Notes: generated from the sequence alone by a model not told the origin. A stretch of 6,770 nt of DNA from Alphaproteobacteria bacterium (GCA_018820005.1 JAHJOS010000358.1:1-6770); one strand, 5' to 3'. Positions 1 to 5,838 are shown, numbered from the stretch's first letter. Translations and numbers: made by a program.

Positions 1-486
1 CTCGACCAGTTCGATACTGTCGACATCGATTTCGCGCGGCTCAAGCGTCACCACTTCGCCGGCGCGCGCCAGATCATAGGCGCGCTCGCCATCGATCTTG
101 AGCGCCGAAAAAATCGGCGGACGCTGCAGGATCGTGCCGGTGAATTCAGGCAGCACCGCCTCAAGCGCCGCCCGGTCCGGGCGCACATCCGAGGTGGCGA
201 TGACAGCGCCTTCGGTATCATCGGTCGTGGTTGCGCTGCCCCAGGCGATCGCAAAGCGGTAGATCTTGGTGCCATCCTGCACCTGCGGCACGGCCTTGGT
301 GGCTTCGCCCAGGGCGATCGGCAGAATGCCGGTCGCCAGTGGATCAAGCGTGCCCGCATGGCCGGCCTTGGCCGCACTGAACAGCCAGCGCAGCTTGCCT
401 ACCGCCTGGGTGGAGGTCATGTCGTAGGGCTTGTTAAGCACGACCCAGCCGGAGATGGGGCGTTTGATGCGTTTGGGCGCGCTCAA
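1..486 (-). CDS. truB: tRNA pseudouridine(55) synthase TruB, N-terminal 162 residues (3' end outside window)
   Basis: TruB converts U55 in the T-loop of tRNAs to pseudouridine in the cytoplasm. The visible 162 codons carry the family hallmarks: the start region GWVVLNKPYDMTS (about residues 13-25) and the catalytic motif GHAGTLDPLATG, whose aspartate falls at residue 48, the same number as the catalytic Asp48 of E. coli TruB. This is followed by GILPIALGEATK and the IYRFAIAWG strand. No ATG or GTG lies in frame before the conserved GWVVLNKP block, so I chose TTG at 486-484, which overlaps the rbfA stop (ATTGA) and gives a good family N-terminus (Met-Ser-Ala-Pro-Lys). A GGCGAG run about 5 bases upstream may serve as ribosome binding site. 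The gene is cut by the left edge, so the PUA-like C-terminal part is not seen. Translational coupling to rbfA is inferred from the overlap. Confidence 0.95.
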   Translation of the reverse strand, partial: MSAPKRIKRPISGWVVLNKPYDMTSTQAVGKLRWLFSAAKAGHAGTLDPLATGILPIALGEATKAVPQVQDGTKIYRFAIAWGSATTTDDTEGAVIATSDVRPDRAALEAVLPEFTGTILQRPPIFSALKIDGERAYDLARAGEVVTLEPREIDVDSIELVE

Positions 487-890
487 TCGGTCTCGCCGCC
501 ATCATCGTCAAGGTCGCGCTGAACCTTCTGCGAGCGCAGCAGCGCATCGATGCGACCGGCCTCTTCAAAGGTCTCGTCCACCAGGAACCGGACTTCAGGC
601 GCAAATTTCAGGTTCACCTGCGGCGCAACGCGCCCGCGGACATATTTGGCGTGCCGGTTCAGCGCCGCCACGATTTCATTGGCATGGGCGCCGCCCAGCG
701 GCATGATATAGGCACTGGCGATCTTGAGATCGGGGCTCATGCGCACTTCGGGCACGGTAATGACCGCGCCGCGCAGGGCGTCGTCGTCGATGTCGCCGCG
801 CGCAAACATGGCCGCCAGCGCGTGGCGGACCAGTTCGCCCACGCGCAGCGATCGTTGGGTCGGGCCGCTGGATTTGTTATCTTTGCTCAT
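483..890 (-). CDS. rbfA: 30S ribosome-binding factor RbfA
   Basis: RbfA is a small KH-fold protein that binds the pre-30S subunit near helix 1 of 16S rRNA and helps late maturation and cold adaptation. The 135-residue product shows the family pattern: SLRVGELVRHALA near residues 14-26, VITVPEVRMSPDLKIASAYI at 43-62, the helix NEIVAALNRHAKYVRGRVA, then LKFAPEVRFLVDETFEEAGRIDALL at 94-118. The acidic tail is usual for alphaproteobacteria. I chose ATG at 890-888 (MSKDNKS); an in-frame TTG at 899-897 would add three residues. No clear Shine-Dalgarno precedes the ATG, and a 6-bp GC hairpin abuts it. truB follows with overlap, as in the classical infB-rbfA-truB cluster, but infB is absent upstream: the preceding gene encodes an exported protein. 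Confidence 0.95.
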   Translation of the reverse strand: MSKDNKSSGPTQRSLRVGELVRHALAAMFARGDIDDDALRGAVITVPEVRMSPDLKIASAYIMPLGGAHANEIVAALNRHAKYVRGRVAPQVNLKFAPEVRFLVDETFEEAGRIDALLRSQKVQRDLDDDGGETD

Positions 891-912
891 GGCGAGCAAT
901 TAGGCTCTCGCC
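891..912 (-). promoter_or_regulatory. Small hairpin directly before the rbfA start codon
   Basis: On the minus strand GGCGAG and CTCGCC form a 6-bp stem around a 10-base loop, and the 3' arm touches the rbfA ATG. There is no T run after it, so it is not an intrinsic terminator. If formed in RNA it could hinder initiation at rbfA or separate it from the upstream gene. A 6-bp GC stem can arise by chance in GC-rich DNA, so this is weak. Confidence 0.2.
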
Positions 913-921
913 GCGCTCGCG

Positions 922-1590
922 TCAATCCGCCAGCGTCAGAGCGGGCCCGGTCCTGAACTGTTCGGCCCTTTGCTTGAGGCGCTCGGCATCAACTGGCCAG
1001 GTTTTGGGGTCGGAGGGATCAAACGCGGGACCGCGCCACTCCTGATAGACGATGGCGACGCCCTTTGCCGTCTTGGAAAAGCTGACCACCATGACTTCGC
1101 CCTGGCCCTTGTAGCTGGCCAGATTGTCCATGTACGCGCCGCACACAAAGCCGAGCGGCGCCAGCACCTCGCCCTGATCCTCGCCGAACTTGAAAAAGCC
1201 GGTCAGCTCGGGCTTGCAGGTCTGGCTATAGCCAAACATCACCGCGCTGCGGTAGTCCGTCAGCGGCCGCCCGGCATCGAGCGTGATACGCGCGGCATAA
1301 AGCGTAGTCCAGTTCTCAGGCGTCTCGCCCTTCGGATAGATCTCGAGCAGCGACTGCTTGGGGTCAGCGTTGTAAACCGGGTCAACCAAGGGCAGTACAT
1401 TGCCCGAGAGGCGCTCGGCTGGGGTCAGCCAGTCAGGCAGCGGCACGGCGTAGTCATGGCCCAGCGCCTGCAGTACCAGGCTGTTGCCGCGTTCGATGAC
1501 CGGTGGCGGGGCCGCCTGCTGAGCCATCGCCGGGACAACAGCCGCAAGGGCCAGACTTGCCGCCAGCGCCAAAGCCATTCGTTTTGCCAT
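922..1590 (-). CDS. Exported protein of unknown function, with signal peptide and two cysteines
   Basis: I do not recognise this 222-residue protein. It starts with a typical Sec signal peptide: MAKRM, a hydrophobic Ala/Leu stretch over residues 6-20, and a likely signal peptidase I site AMA|Q after residue 23. A proline/alanine stretch follows (residues 26-31). No further membrane helix is seen, so the mature protein of about 199 residues is probably periplasmic. It has exactly two cysteines (125 in SQTCKPEL, 150 in GFVCGAY), which could form a disulphide. It is aromatic-rich near YQEWRGPAFDPSDPKTW (182-198). The start is supported by GAGGAG seven bases before the ATG. It lies 31 bp before rbfA on the same strand, so it may lead the rbfA-truB transcript. 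A possible long-range pairing in its leader covers the ribosome binding site. Confidence 0.85.
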   Translation of the reverse strand: MAKRMALALAASLALAAVVPAMAQQAAPPPVIERGNSLVLQALGHDYAVPLPDWLTPAERLSGNVLPLVDPVYNADPKQSLLEIYPKGETPENWTTLYAARITLDAGRPLTDYRSAVMFGYSQTCKPELTGFFKFGEDQGEVLAPLGFVCGAYMDNLASYKGQGEVMVVSFSKTAKGVAIVYQEWRGPAFDPSDPKTWPVDAERLKQRAEQFRTGPALTLAD

Positions 1591-1750
1591 TGTCAGTCTC
1601 CTCGCCTAGCGGCTGGCACAAGCCTCCCGGTTGACGCAGCCTCCTCAGGGCGCCGCCGGGCCCGCAAGCTTTAGGCGAGATGCGGCCAGTGGAGCAAGGG
1701 CGAACTATATCGATTGCAATCCTGGCTAATGGTCAATCAGGCCCCCGGCT
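1591..1750 (-). promoter_or_regulatory. 160-bp intergenic leader and possible promoter for the exported-protein gene
   Basis: Read on the minus strand, a TATAGT hexamer (plus 1704-1709) is a fair -10 candidate. The nearest TTGACC (plus 1731-1736) is 21 bp away, too far for a standard sigma70 promoter; GATATA at 19 bp is an alternative. Downstream, CTCGCCTA (plus 1672-1679) is complementary to TAGGCGAG (plus 1601-1608), and the second arm runs into the GAGGAG ribosome binding site (plus 1598-1603). I saw no terminator for the upstream dehydrogenase gene here. Confidence 0.3.
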
Positions 1751-2758
1751 TCAGGCGCGCATGGCGCCATCGGGCAGGACCCGGTGCGGCGGTTGGTGGC
1801 CATCCATGAAGGTGCGGATATTGACGATAACAGTCTCGCCCATCTCGACGCGGGCTTCCAGCGTCGCCGAGGCCATATGGGCCGTCAGCACGACCTTGTT
1901 GGCTTCGGCCAGGGCCAATAGGCGTGGATCAATGCCGCGCTTGTTCTCAAAGACGTCGAGCGCTGCGCCACTGAGGTGCCCGGCCTCGATCTCATCCATC
2001 AGCGCCACTTCGTCGAGCAGTTCGGGGCGGCTGACATTGACCACGAAGCTGCCCGGCTTCATCGCGCGCAACCGCTGTGCCGAGAGCAGGTGATAGGTCT
2101 CGCGCGTATGCGGGGTGTGCAATGAAACGATATCGACGGCCGCCAGCATGGCATCAAGATCGGGCCAATAGGTGGCTTCGAGCGGCGTCTCGACGGCAGG
2201 CGGGCGTCGGTTGCGCGAGTAATAATGGATATTGAGGCCGAACGCCTTGGCGCGTTGTGCCACCGCCGTGCCGATCCGGCCCATGCCCACAATGCCCAAG
2301 GCCTTGCCGCGCAGCCGCTGGCCCAGCATGGAGGTGGGCGACCAGCCCGCCCAGATGCCATCACGCACCAGCATCTGGGTGCCTTCGACCAGCCGCCGCG
2401 GCAGCGCCAGCATCAGCACCATGGCCATGTCGGCTGTGTCTTCGGTCAGCACCGAGGGGGTATTGGTGACGGTCACGCCGGCGGCGCGGGCCGCTTCCAC
2501 ATCGATATTGTCGATGCCATTGCCGAACTGGGCGATCAGGCGCACGCTGGGCGGCAGACGGGCAATCAGATCGGCATCGATAGCGTCGGTGATCGAGCTG
2601 ACCAGCACGTCCTTGCCGGCCAATCCATCAATGATGTCATCGGCCGTCAGGGTAACATCACCCTCGTTGACGTCTGTTTCGAACAGGGTCGCCATGCGCG
2701 CCTCGATCGTCTCGGGCAGGCGCCGGGTCACCAGGACTTTGGGTTTTGGGCTGGCCAT
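1751..2758 (-). CDS. D-isomer-specific 2-hydroxyacid dehydrogenase (D-glycerate dehydrogenase-like), with Lys at the usual catalytic Glu position
   Basis: This NAD(P)-dependent cytosolic enzyme family reduces 2-keto acids such as hydroxypyruvate or glyoxylate to D-hydroxy acids. The 335-residue length fits. The substrate-domain motif FGNGIDNID is at 78-86, the Rossmann motif GIVGMGRIG at 155-163, the substrate-binding arginine of NVSRPE at 244, and the catalytic histidine of TAHMASAT at 294. The usual motif DVFxxEP reads DVFENKR (268-274), so the position of the catalytic glutamate appears to be Lys273; the usual PH before the histidine is AH. Activity may be altered, or Glu271 may substitute; this is inferred without an alignment. 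I chose ATG at 2758 (MASPKPKVLVTR) because the fold begins there; an upstream ATG at 2815 adds 19 unlikely residues. GGAA lies five bases before the ATG. The gene is divergent from the SH3 gene. Confidence 0.92.
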   Translation of the reverse strand: MASPKPKVLVTRRLPETIEARMATLFETDVNEGDVTLTADDIIDGLAGKDVLVSSITDAIDADLIARLPPSVRLIAQFGNGIDNIDVEAARAAGVTVTNTPSVLTEDTADMAMVLMLALPRRLVEGTQMLVRDGIWAGWSPTSMLGQRLRGKALGIVGMGRIGTAVAQRAKAFGLNIHYYSRNRRPPAVETPLEATYWPDLDAMLAAVDIVSLHTPHTRETYHLLSAQRLRAMKPGSFVVNVSRPELLDEVALMDEIEAGHLSGAALDVFENKRGIDPRLLALAEANKVVLTAHMASATLEARVEMGETVIVNIRTFMDGHQPPHRVLPDGAMRA

Positions 2759-2864
2759 ATGGTTCCGGCTTGTGGCCCCTGATGGATGTGGAAAACCACG
2801 CCCTTCAGCGACCATTAAGGATCATGGGCTAGTGATAAGGCAATTCTGCACCATCTGCAAAGCC
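2759..2864. promoter_or_regulatory. Divergent 106-bp intergenic region between the dehydrogenase and SH3 genes
   Basis: Both genes must be driven from here unless their transcripts start inside the neighbour. For the dehydrogenase (minus) a weak pair TTGCCT (plus 2838-2843) and CTTAAT (plus 2814-2819) with an 18-bp spacer is possible. For the SH3 gene I found no convincing pair. A short dyad GTGG-AAAA-CCAC lies at 2788-2799 and could be an operator or chance. Confidence 0.25.
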
Positions 2865-3443
2865 ATGTTTGACCAGACCCCAGCCGGCGTCTTCCGTCGC
2901 ACCTTCCAGTCCATTGTCGGCCCGATCATGGCGCTTGCGCTTGCCATGACGCTGTTGGTGCTGCCTGCTGTGGCGCAGTCGGCCAACCCTTCTGGCCTGC
3001 CGCTTCCCCGCTTTGCCTCGACCCGTTCGGAACCCATCAACATTCGCGTCGGGCCCGGCACCAAATACGAAGTTGCCTGGACCTATCTCAAATCGGGTGT
3101 GCCGGTGGAGATCGTGCAGGAGTTCGATACCTGGCGCAAAATCCGCGACGTCGACGGCGCCGAAGGCTGGGTGCACCAGAATCTGCTGTCCGGCACGCGG
3201 GTCGGCTATGCCGCGCCGCTGCAGGCCAATGGCGAAGTCGCGCTGCGCGCCAATGCCTCCGATGATGCGTCGCTGCGGGCGCGGCTGGGCGCCGGCTTCA
3301 AGGTGACGATCAAGGAATGCAATGGCGACTGGTGTGAAGTGACAGCCACCACCACCGATGCCAGCCAGCGCAGCGCCAATTACTCCGGCTACCTGCATCA
3401 GGAAGAACTCTGGGGCGTCTACCCCGACGAGGCGTTCGACTAG
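2865..3443 (+). CDS. Exported bacterial SH3-domain protein (SH3_4/DUF1058 type)
   Basis: The 192-residue product has an N-terminal signal: a basic region with RR at 11-12, a hydrophobic core over 17-34, and a likely cleavage site AVA|Q after residue 37. The mature protein has two SH3-like units. The first, about 50-110, has the signature INIRVGPGTKYEVAWTYL, then VEIVQEFDTWRKIRD and GAEGWVHQNLLSG. The second, about 120-185, is more diverged (VALRANASDDASLRARLGAG, then CNGDWCEV with Cys152 and Cys157) and ends in GYLHQEELWGVYPDE, as I recall for this family. Such domains are thought to bind cell-wall or protein ligands in the periplasm; the true ligand is unknown. The ATG at 2865 has no strong ribosome binding site; an in-frame GTG at 2832 is an alternative. 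The stop shares CTAG with the convergent fhuF gene. Confidence 0.88.
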   Translation: MFDQTPAGVFRRTFQSIVGPIMALALAMTLLVLPAVAQSANPSGLPLPRFASTRSEPINIRVGPGTKYEVAWTYLKSGVPVEIVQEFDTWRKIRDVDGAEGWVHQNLLSGTRVGYAAPLQANGEVALRANASDDASLRARLGAGFKVTIKECNGDWCEVTATTTDASQRSANYSGYLHQEELWGVYPDEAFD

Positions 3444-4225
3444 CTGAGCTCTGCCAGCGCATTGGCGGTCTGGCGCGCCACGCTTTCGCTGCGCCCAAGC
3501 CGGGGGCAGGTGGAGCACAGCTGGTCCGGCGTGATCAGGTAATCCAGGCAACAGCCCTTGCGCAGCACGATCAGCACGATCCGGCCGTCATGGGTCTTTT
3601 TCGCTTCAAGGGCGCCCTCGCCGCGCACGCCAAGCGCGTCCAGCCATAGATCGGCATAGGCCAGCACCTGCTCGGGCGAGAGATCTGGCCGCTTCTGGCT
3701 CAGCCATACCATCAGCCGCAAGATCCGGTCGGCCAAAAGGCGGCGCGCCGGCAGGGGCTTGAGGCGGACCAGGGCGTTGATTTCCGCAATCAGTTGCGCC
3801 GACAGCTGCGCCAGATGGGCCCCGGCCAGGGCAATCCCCGCTTCGGGGATCACAGCCGTCTGGGTGCCCGATGGCAGGCGGAAGCCGTCGACATAGATGC
3901 CGCGGCGCCGTTGGGTGAGCAGCGACAGATCGGGCAGGGCGCCATGCAGATGCCCAGCGATGACGGCCAGATAGGCCGGCTGCCAGATCACATTGGTATA
4001 GAGCCGCACCGCCCACAGTGCCGGCCCGGCCTGGGCATGGGTGGCCATCAGCGCACCATGCAGCTGGGCCATGAATTCAGTGTTGTCACCGCCCGGGCGA
4101 TACCAGCCAGGCAGCGGCGCGCCCGGCTCGCCCTTCATGAACCCGGTCGTCTGGGCGGCAAGGGCCAATAGGCGCGTCGTGGCGACATCGGCATCGGTGG
4201 CGGAAAACAGGAAGGATCGGGCCAT
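3440..4225 (-). CDS. fhuF: FhuF-like siderophore ferric iron reductase
   Basis: FhuF-type proteins are cytoplasmic [2Fe-2S] reductases that release iron from imported ferric hydroxamate siderophores. The 261-residue product matches the usual length (E. coli FhuF is about 262) and ends with the diagnostic cluster ligands C225-C226-x10-C237-x2-C240 (KGCCLDYL then LCSTCPRL), the same spacing as in FhuF. Upstream there is a helical domain with LYTNVIWQPAYLAVIAGHLH at 75-94 and VDGFRLPSG at 112-120. I chose ATG at 4225 (MARSFLFSA); a further in-frame ATG at 4393 would lie inside aqpZ and give a non-family N-terminus. No ribosome binding site is visible, and a weak promoter would start the message almost at the ATG. 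No siderophore receptor, permease or Fur/Irr/RirA-like box is seen in the window. The exact subfamily is uncertain; the reductase call is firm. Confidence 0.88.
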   Translation of the reverse strand: MARSFLFSATDADVATTRLLALAAQTTGFMKGEPGAPLPGWYRPGGDNTEFMAQLHGALMATHAQAGPALWAVRLYTNVIWQPAYLAVIAGHLHGALPDLSLLTQRRRGIYVDGFRLPSGTQTAVIPEAGIALAGAHLAQLSAQLIAEINALVRLKPLPARRLLADRILRLMVWLSQKRPDLSPEQVLAYADLWLDALGVRGEGALEAKKTHDGRIVLIVLRKGCCLDYLITPDQLCSTCPRLGRSESVARQTANALAELS

Positions 4226-4232
4226 GGCGCGG

Positions 4233-4261
4233 GTTCTAGCGCCTGCGCGATGCGCTGAAAA
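4233..4261 (-). promoter_or_regulatory. Possible fhuF promoter giving a leaderless message
   Basis: On the minus strand TTTTCA (plus 4256-4261) and TAGAAC (plus 4233-4238) are separated by exactly 17 bp, each matching four of six consensus bases. Transcription would begin at about 4226-4228, next to the fhuF ATG at 4225, which fits the lack of a ribosome binding site. The -35 overlaps the T run of the aqpZ terminator. Inference only. Confidence 0.28.
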
Positions 4262-4285
4262 GGCCGCCGGATTGATCCGGCGGCC
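4257..4285 (-). terminator. Intrinsic terminator of aqpZ
   Basis: A perfect 11-bp inverted repeat (GGCCGCCGGAT at 4262-4272 and its complement at 4275-4285) lies 7 bp beyond the aqpZ stop. Read on the minus strand it folds into a 9-bp GC stem with a 6-base loop and is followed at once by TTTTC. The T run is short, but stem, position and polarity fit rho-independent termination. On the plus strand no T run follows, so it should act only on minus-strand transcripts. Confidence 0.82.
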
Positions 4286-4292
4286 CCAAACG

Positions 4293-4949
4293 TCAGACCT
4301 TGAGGATCTTGAAGCGATAGAGCAGGCCACCCAGGGCTCCACCAACCAGCGGCGCCACGATGAACAGCCAGAGTTGCGCCAGCGCCTGTCCACCCACCAG
4401 CACGGCCGGGCCGAAGCTGCGGGCCGGATTGACCGACACGCCGGTCACCTGAATGCCCACCAGATGGATGGCCACTAGGGTCAGCCCGATCGCCAGACCG
4501 GCCAGGTGCGGCGCGGCCCGTTCGCCGGTTGACCCCAGGATGACCGTGACAAAGATGGCCGTGAAGACGATTTCGAACAGCAGGGCTGCCTGCATGGAAT
4601 ATTCGCCCAGATAGCCCGGACCCCAGCCATTCTGCCCCAGGCTGGCCGTGCTGCCCACGATGGCTGCCAGGATCAGGGCGCCCACCAGCGCGCCGGCAAA
4701 CTGGGCGAGCCAGTGCTGCAACATGCTCACCAGCCCCAGCCGGCCATCAATATAGAGGGCGAGGCTGACAGCCGGGTTGATATGGCAGCCCGAAATGGGC
4801 CCGATGGAATAGGCCATGGCGACGATCGCCAGGCCGAAGGCCAGCGAGATGCCGACCTGCCCGATGGCATCGCCACCCAATACGGCCGCACCGCAGCCAA
4901 CCAGCACCAGCACTGCAGTGCCGATGAATTCTGCAATCAGTTTGTTCAT
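4293..4949 (-). CDS. aqpZ: Aquaporin Z, MIP-family water channel
   Basis: AqpZ is a tetrameric inner-membrane channel for rapid water flow under osmotic change. The 218-residue product has the six-helix layout and both pore motifs: NPA at 58-60 (SGCHINPAVS) and NPA at 174-176 followed by Arg177 (VSVNPARSFGPA). By comparison with E. coli AqpZ (Phe43, His174, Thr183, Arg189), the selectivity filter here would be Phe38, His162, Val171 and Arg177. Phe, His and Arg fit a water-selective pore rather than a glycerol facilitator; Val in place of Thr is less usual. The N-terminus MNKLIAEFIGTAVLVLVGCG matches the family, so I chose ATG at 4949 over an upstream ATG at 4985. It lies 115 bp after cutC on the same strand, has a candidate promoter of its own, and ends at a clear terminator. 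Confidence 0.95.
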   Translation of the reverse strand: MNKLIAEFIGTAVLVLVGCGAAVLGGDAIGQVGISLAFGLAIVAMAYSIGPISGCHINPAVSLALYIDGRLGLVSMLQHWLAQFAGALVGALILAAIVGSTASLGQNGWGPGYLGEYSMQAALLFEIVFTAIFVTVILGSTGERAAPHLAGLAIGLTLVAIHLVGIQVTGVSVNPARSFGPAVLVGGQALAQLWLFIVAPLVGGALGGLLYRFKILKV

Positions 4950-4979
4950 AATAATGCTGAGCCCCCAGGACTTCCCAAT

Positions 4980-5001
4980 CCACACCCCGAATCAGGTGTG
5001 G
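4980..5001 (-). promoter_or_regulatory. Stem-loop at the start of the aqpZ leader
   Basis: CCACACC (4980-4986) and GGTGTGG (4995-5001) form a perfect 7-bp dyad around 8 bases, with no T run after it on the minus strand, so it is not a normal terminator for cutC. It lies about where transcription from the candidate aqpZ promoter would begin, so it may be a 5' stabilising hairpin or an operator over the start site. Confidence 0.35.
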
Positions 5002-5007
5002 TCGCGG

Positions 5008-5036
5008 ATAATCCTGTGGCAACTGGTCACAGACAA
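5008..5036 (-). promoter_or_regulatory. Candidate aqpZ promoter
   Basis: On the minus strand TTGTCT (plus 5031-5036) and GATTAT (plus 5008-5013) are 17 bp apart, each matching four of six sigma70 consensus bases. A small dyad CTGTG-N9-CACAG (5014-5032) fills the spacer and could bind a regulator. The predicted leader is about 50 bases. Confidence 0.38.
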
Positions 5037-5064
5037 GTGATCGTCATGCTGCTGTCGTGTTTTA

Positions 5065-5826
5065 TTATTGTGCAGCACGCGCGGCTTGAATGGTGGCGCG
5101 CACTGCCTCGGTATCGGTCACGGTCACTTCATATTCGCGCTCGATGGCCGTACCGCCCATGCCGACATGCGGATTGCGGAACGTCATGCCGCTCTTGAGC
5201 GTGGTCAGGGCGGCAAAGTGCATCTCGTCGACGCCCGTTGCCAAGCGCACCCCAGCGATATTGTCCGCATCAAGCGCACCGCAGGCCATGATGACGATGC
5301 GTCCATCGGCAATGGCCATGGTGTCCTTGAGGATATCCTGGCCTTCAATAGCCGTGTCGCGCTGGCCGCTGGTCAGCACACGATCAACGCCGGCGCGGAT
5401 CAGCGCCTCTATAGCGGCGCGATAATCGGCAGTCATGTCAAAGGCGCGATGGCAGGTGACGGCCATGGGGCGCGCTGCCTCGACCAGCGTGCGCATGCGC
5501 GCTTCATCAATCTGCCCGTCGGCCGTCAGGCAGCCGATCACCACGCCGGCAATATTGCCCATGTCGCGCAGCGCCTTGATGTCTTCCACCATGCTGTTGA
5601 ACTCGACCTCGGAATAAAGGAAGTCGCCGCCGCGCGGGCGGATAATCACATGGAATGGAATGGTCGCCACCCGGACGGCTTCGCGCACCACGCCCATGCT
5701 GGGCGTCAAGCCGCCCTCGATCAGGCTGGCGCAGAGCTCGACACGATCCGCCCCGGCGTTCTGGGCGGCGATGAGCCCATCGGTGCCTTCGACGCAGATT
5801 TCGATCTTGAACGGGTGCTGTCCCAT
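5065..5826 (-). CDS. cutC: CutC family protein (copper homeostasis protein homologue)
   Basis: CutC is a cytoplasmic TIM-barrel protein historically linked to copper tolerance; its biochemical role is unsettled, and in E. coli part of the phenotype has been traced to a small RNA from the cutC 3' region. The 253-residue length fits (E. coli about 248). Family motifs are in order: IEICVEG at 8-14, ADRVELCASLIEGGLTPS at 26-43, VIIRPRGGDFLYS at 60-72, VTCHRAFDM at 123-131, VDRVLTSGQ at 147-155 and MHFAAL at 202-207. The usual IMAGGGV-like strand reads IMACGAL, adding a cysteine at 182. ATG at 5826 has GGAG eight bases upstream. An open frame continues upstream to 5910 but lacks family similarity. 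The gene is divergent from the GntR gene, with tandem ATTGGTA repeats before it. No copper genes are visible nearby. Confidence 0.94.
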   Translation of the reverse strand: MGQHPFKIEICVEGTDGLIAAQNAGADRVELCASLIEGGLTPSMGVVREAVRVATIPFHVIIRPRGGDFLYSEVEFNSMVEDIKALRDMGNIAGVVIGCLTADGQIDEARMRTLVEAARPMAVTCHRAFDMTADYRAAIEALIRAGVDRVLTSGQRDTAIEGQDILKDTMAIADGRIVIMACGALDADNIAGVRLATGVDEMHFAALTTLKSGMTFRNPHVGMGGTAIEREYEVTVTDTEAVRATIQAARAAQ

Positions 5827-5838
5827 GAGTGGTCTCCA

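Noticed and set aside
970..1674. 234-codon open frame on the plus strand
   Set aside because: Antisense to the signal-peptide gene on the minus strand, which has a proper ribosome binding site; the plus-strand product is a low-complexity shadow of GC-rich codons.
2232..2864. Long plus-strand extension upstream of the SH3 protein
   Set aside because: It is antisense to the dehydrogenase N-terminal half; the signal peptide begins only at 2865, so this is an open frame without a gene.
2829..3551. 240-codon minus-strand open frame opposite the SH3 gene
   Set aside because: The plus strand encodes a signal peptide and recognisable SH3 motifs; the minus frame shows none.
4262..4285. Perfect palindrome as a transcription factor operator or recombination site
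   Set aside because: Its place just past the aqpZ stop, the GC-rich stem and the T run on the minus side make an intrinsic terminator the simpler explanation.
4950..5064. Small RNA from the cutC 3' region, like E. coli MicL
   Set aside because: Two dyads are present but no terminator with a T run on either strand and no recognisable sequence similarity; the dyads fit the aqpZ promoter and leader better.
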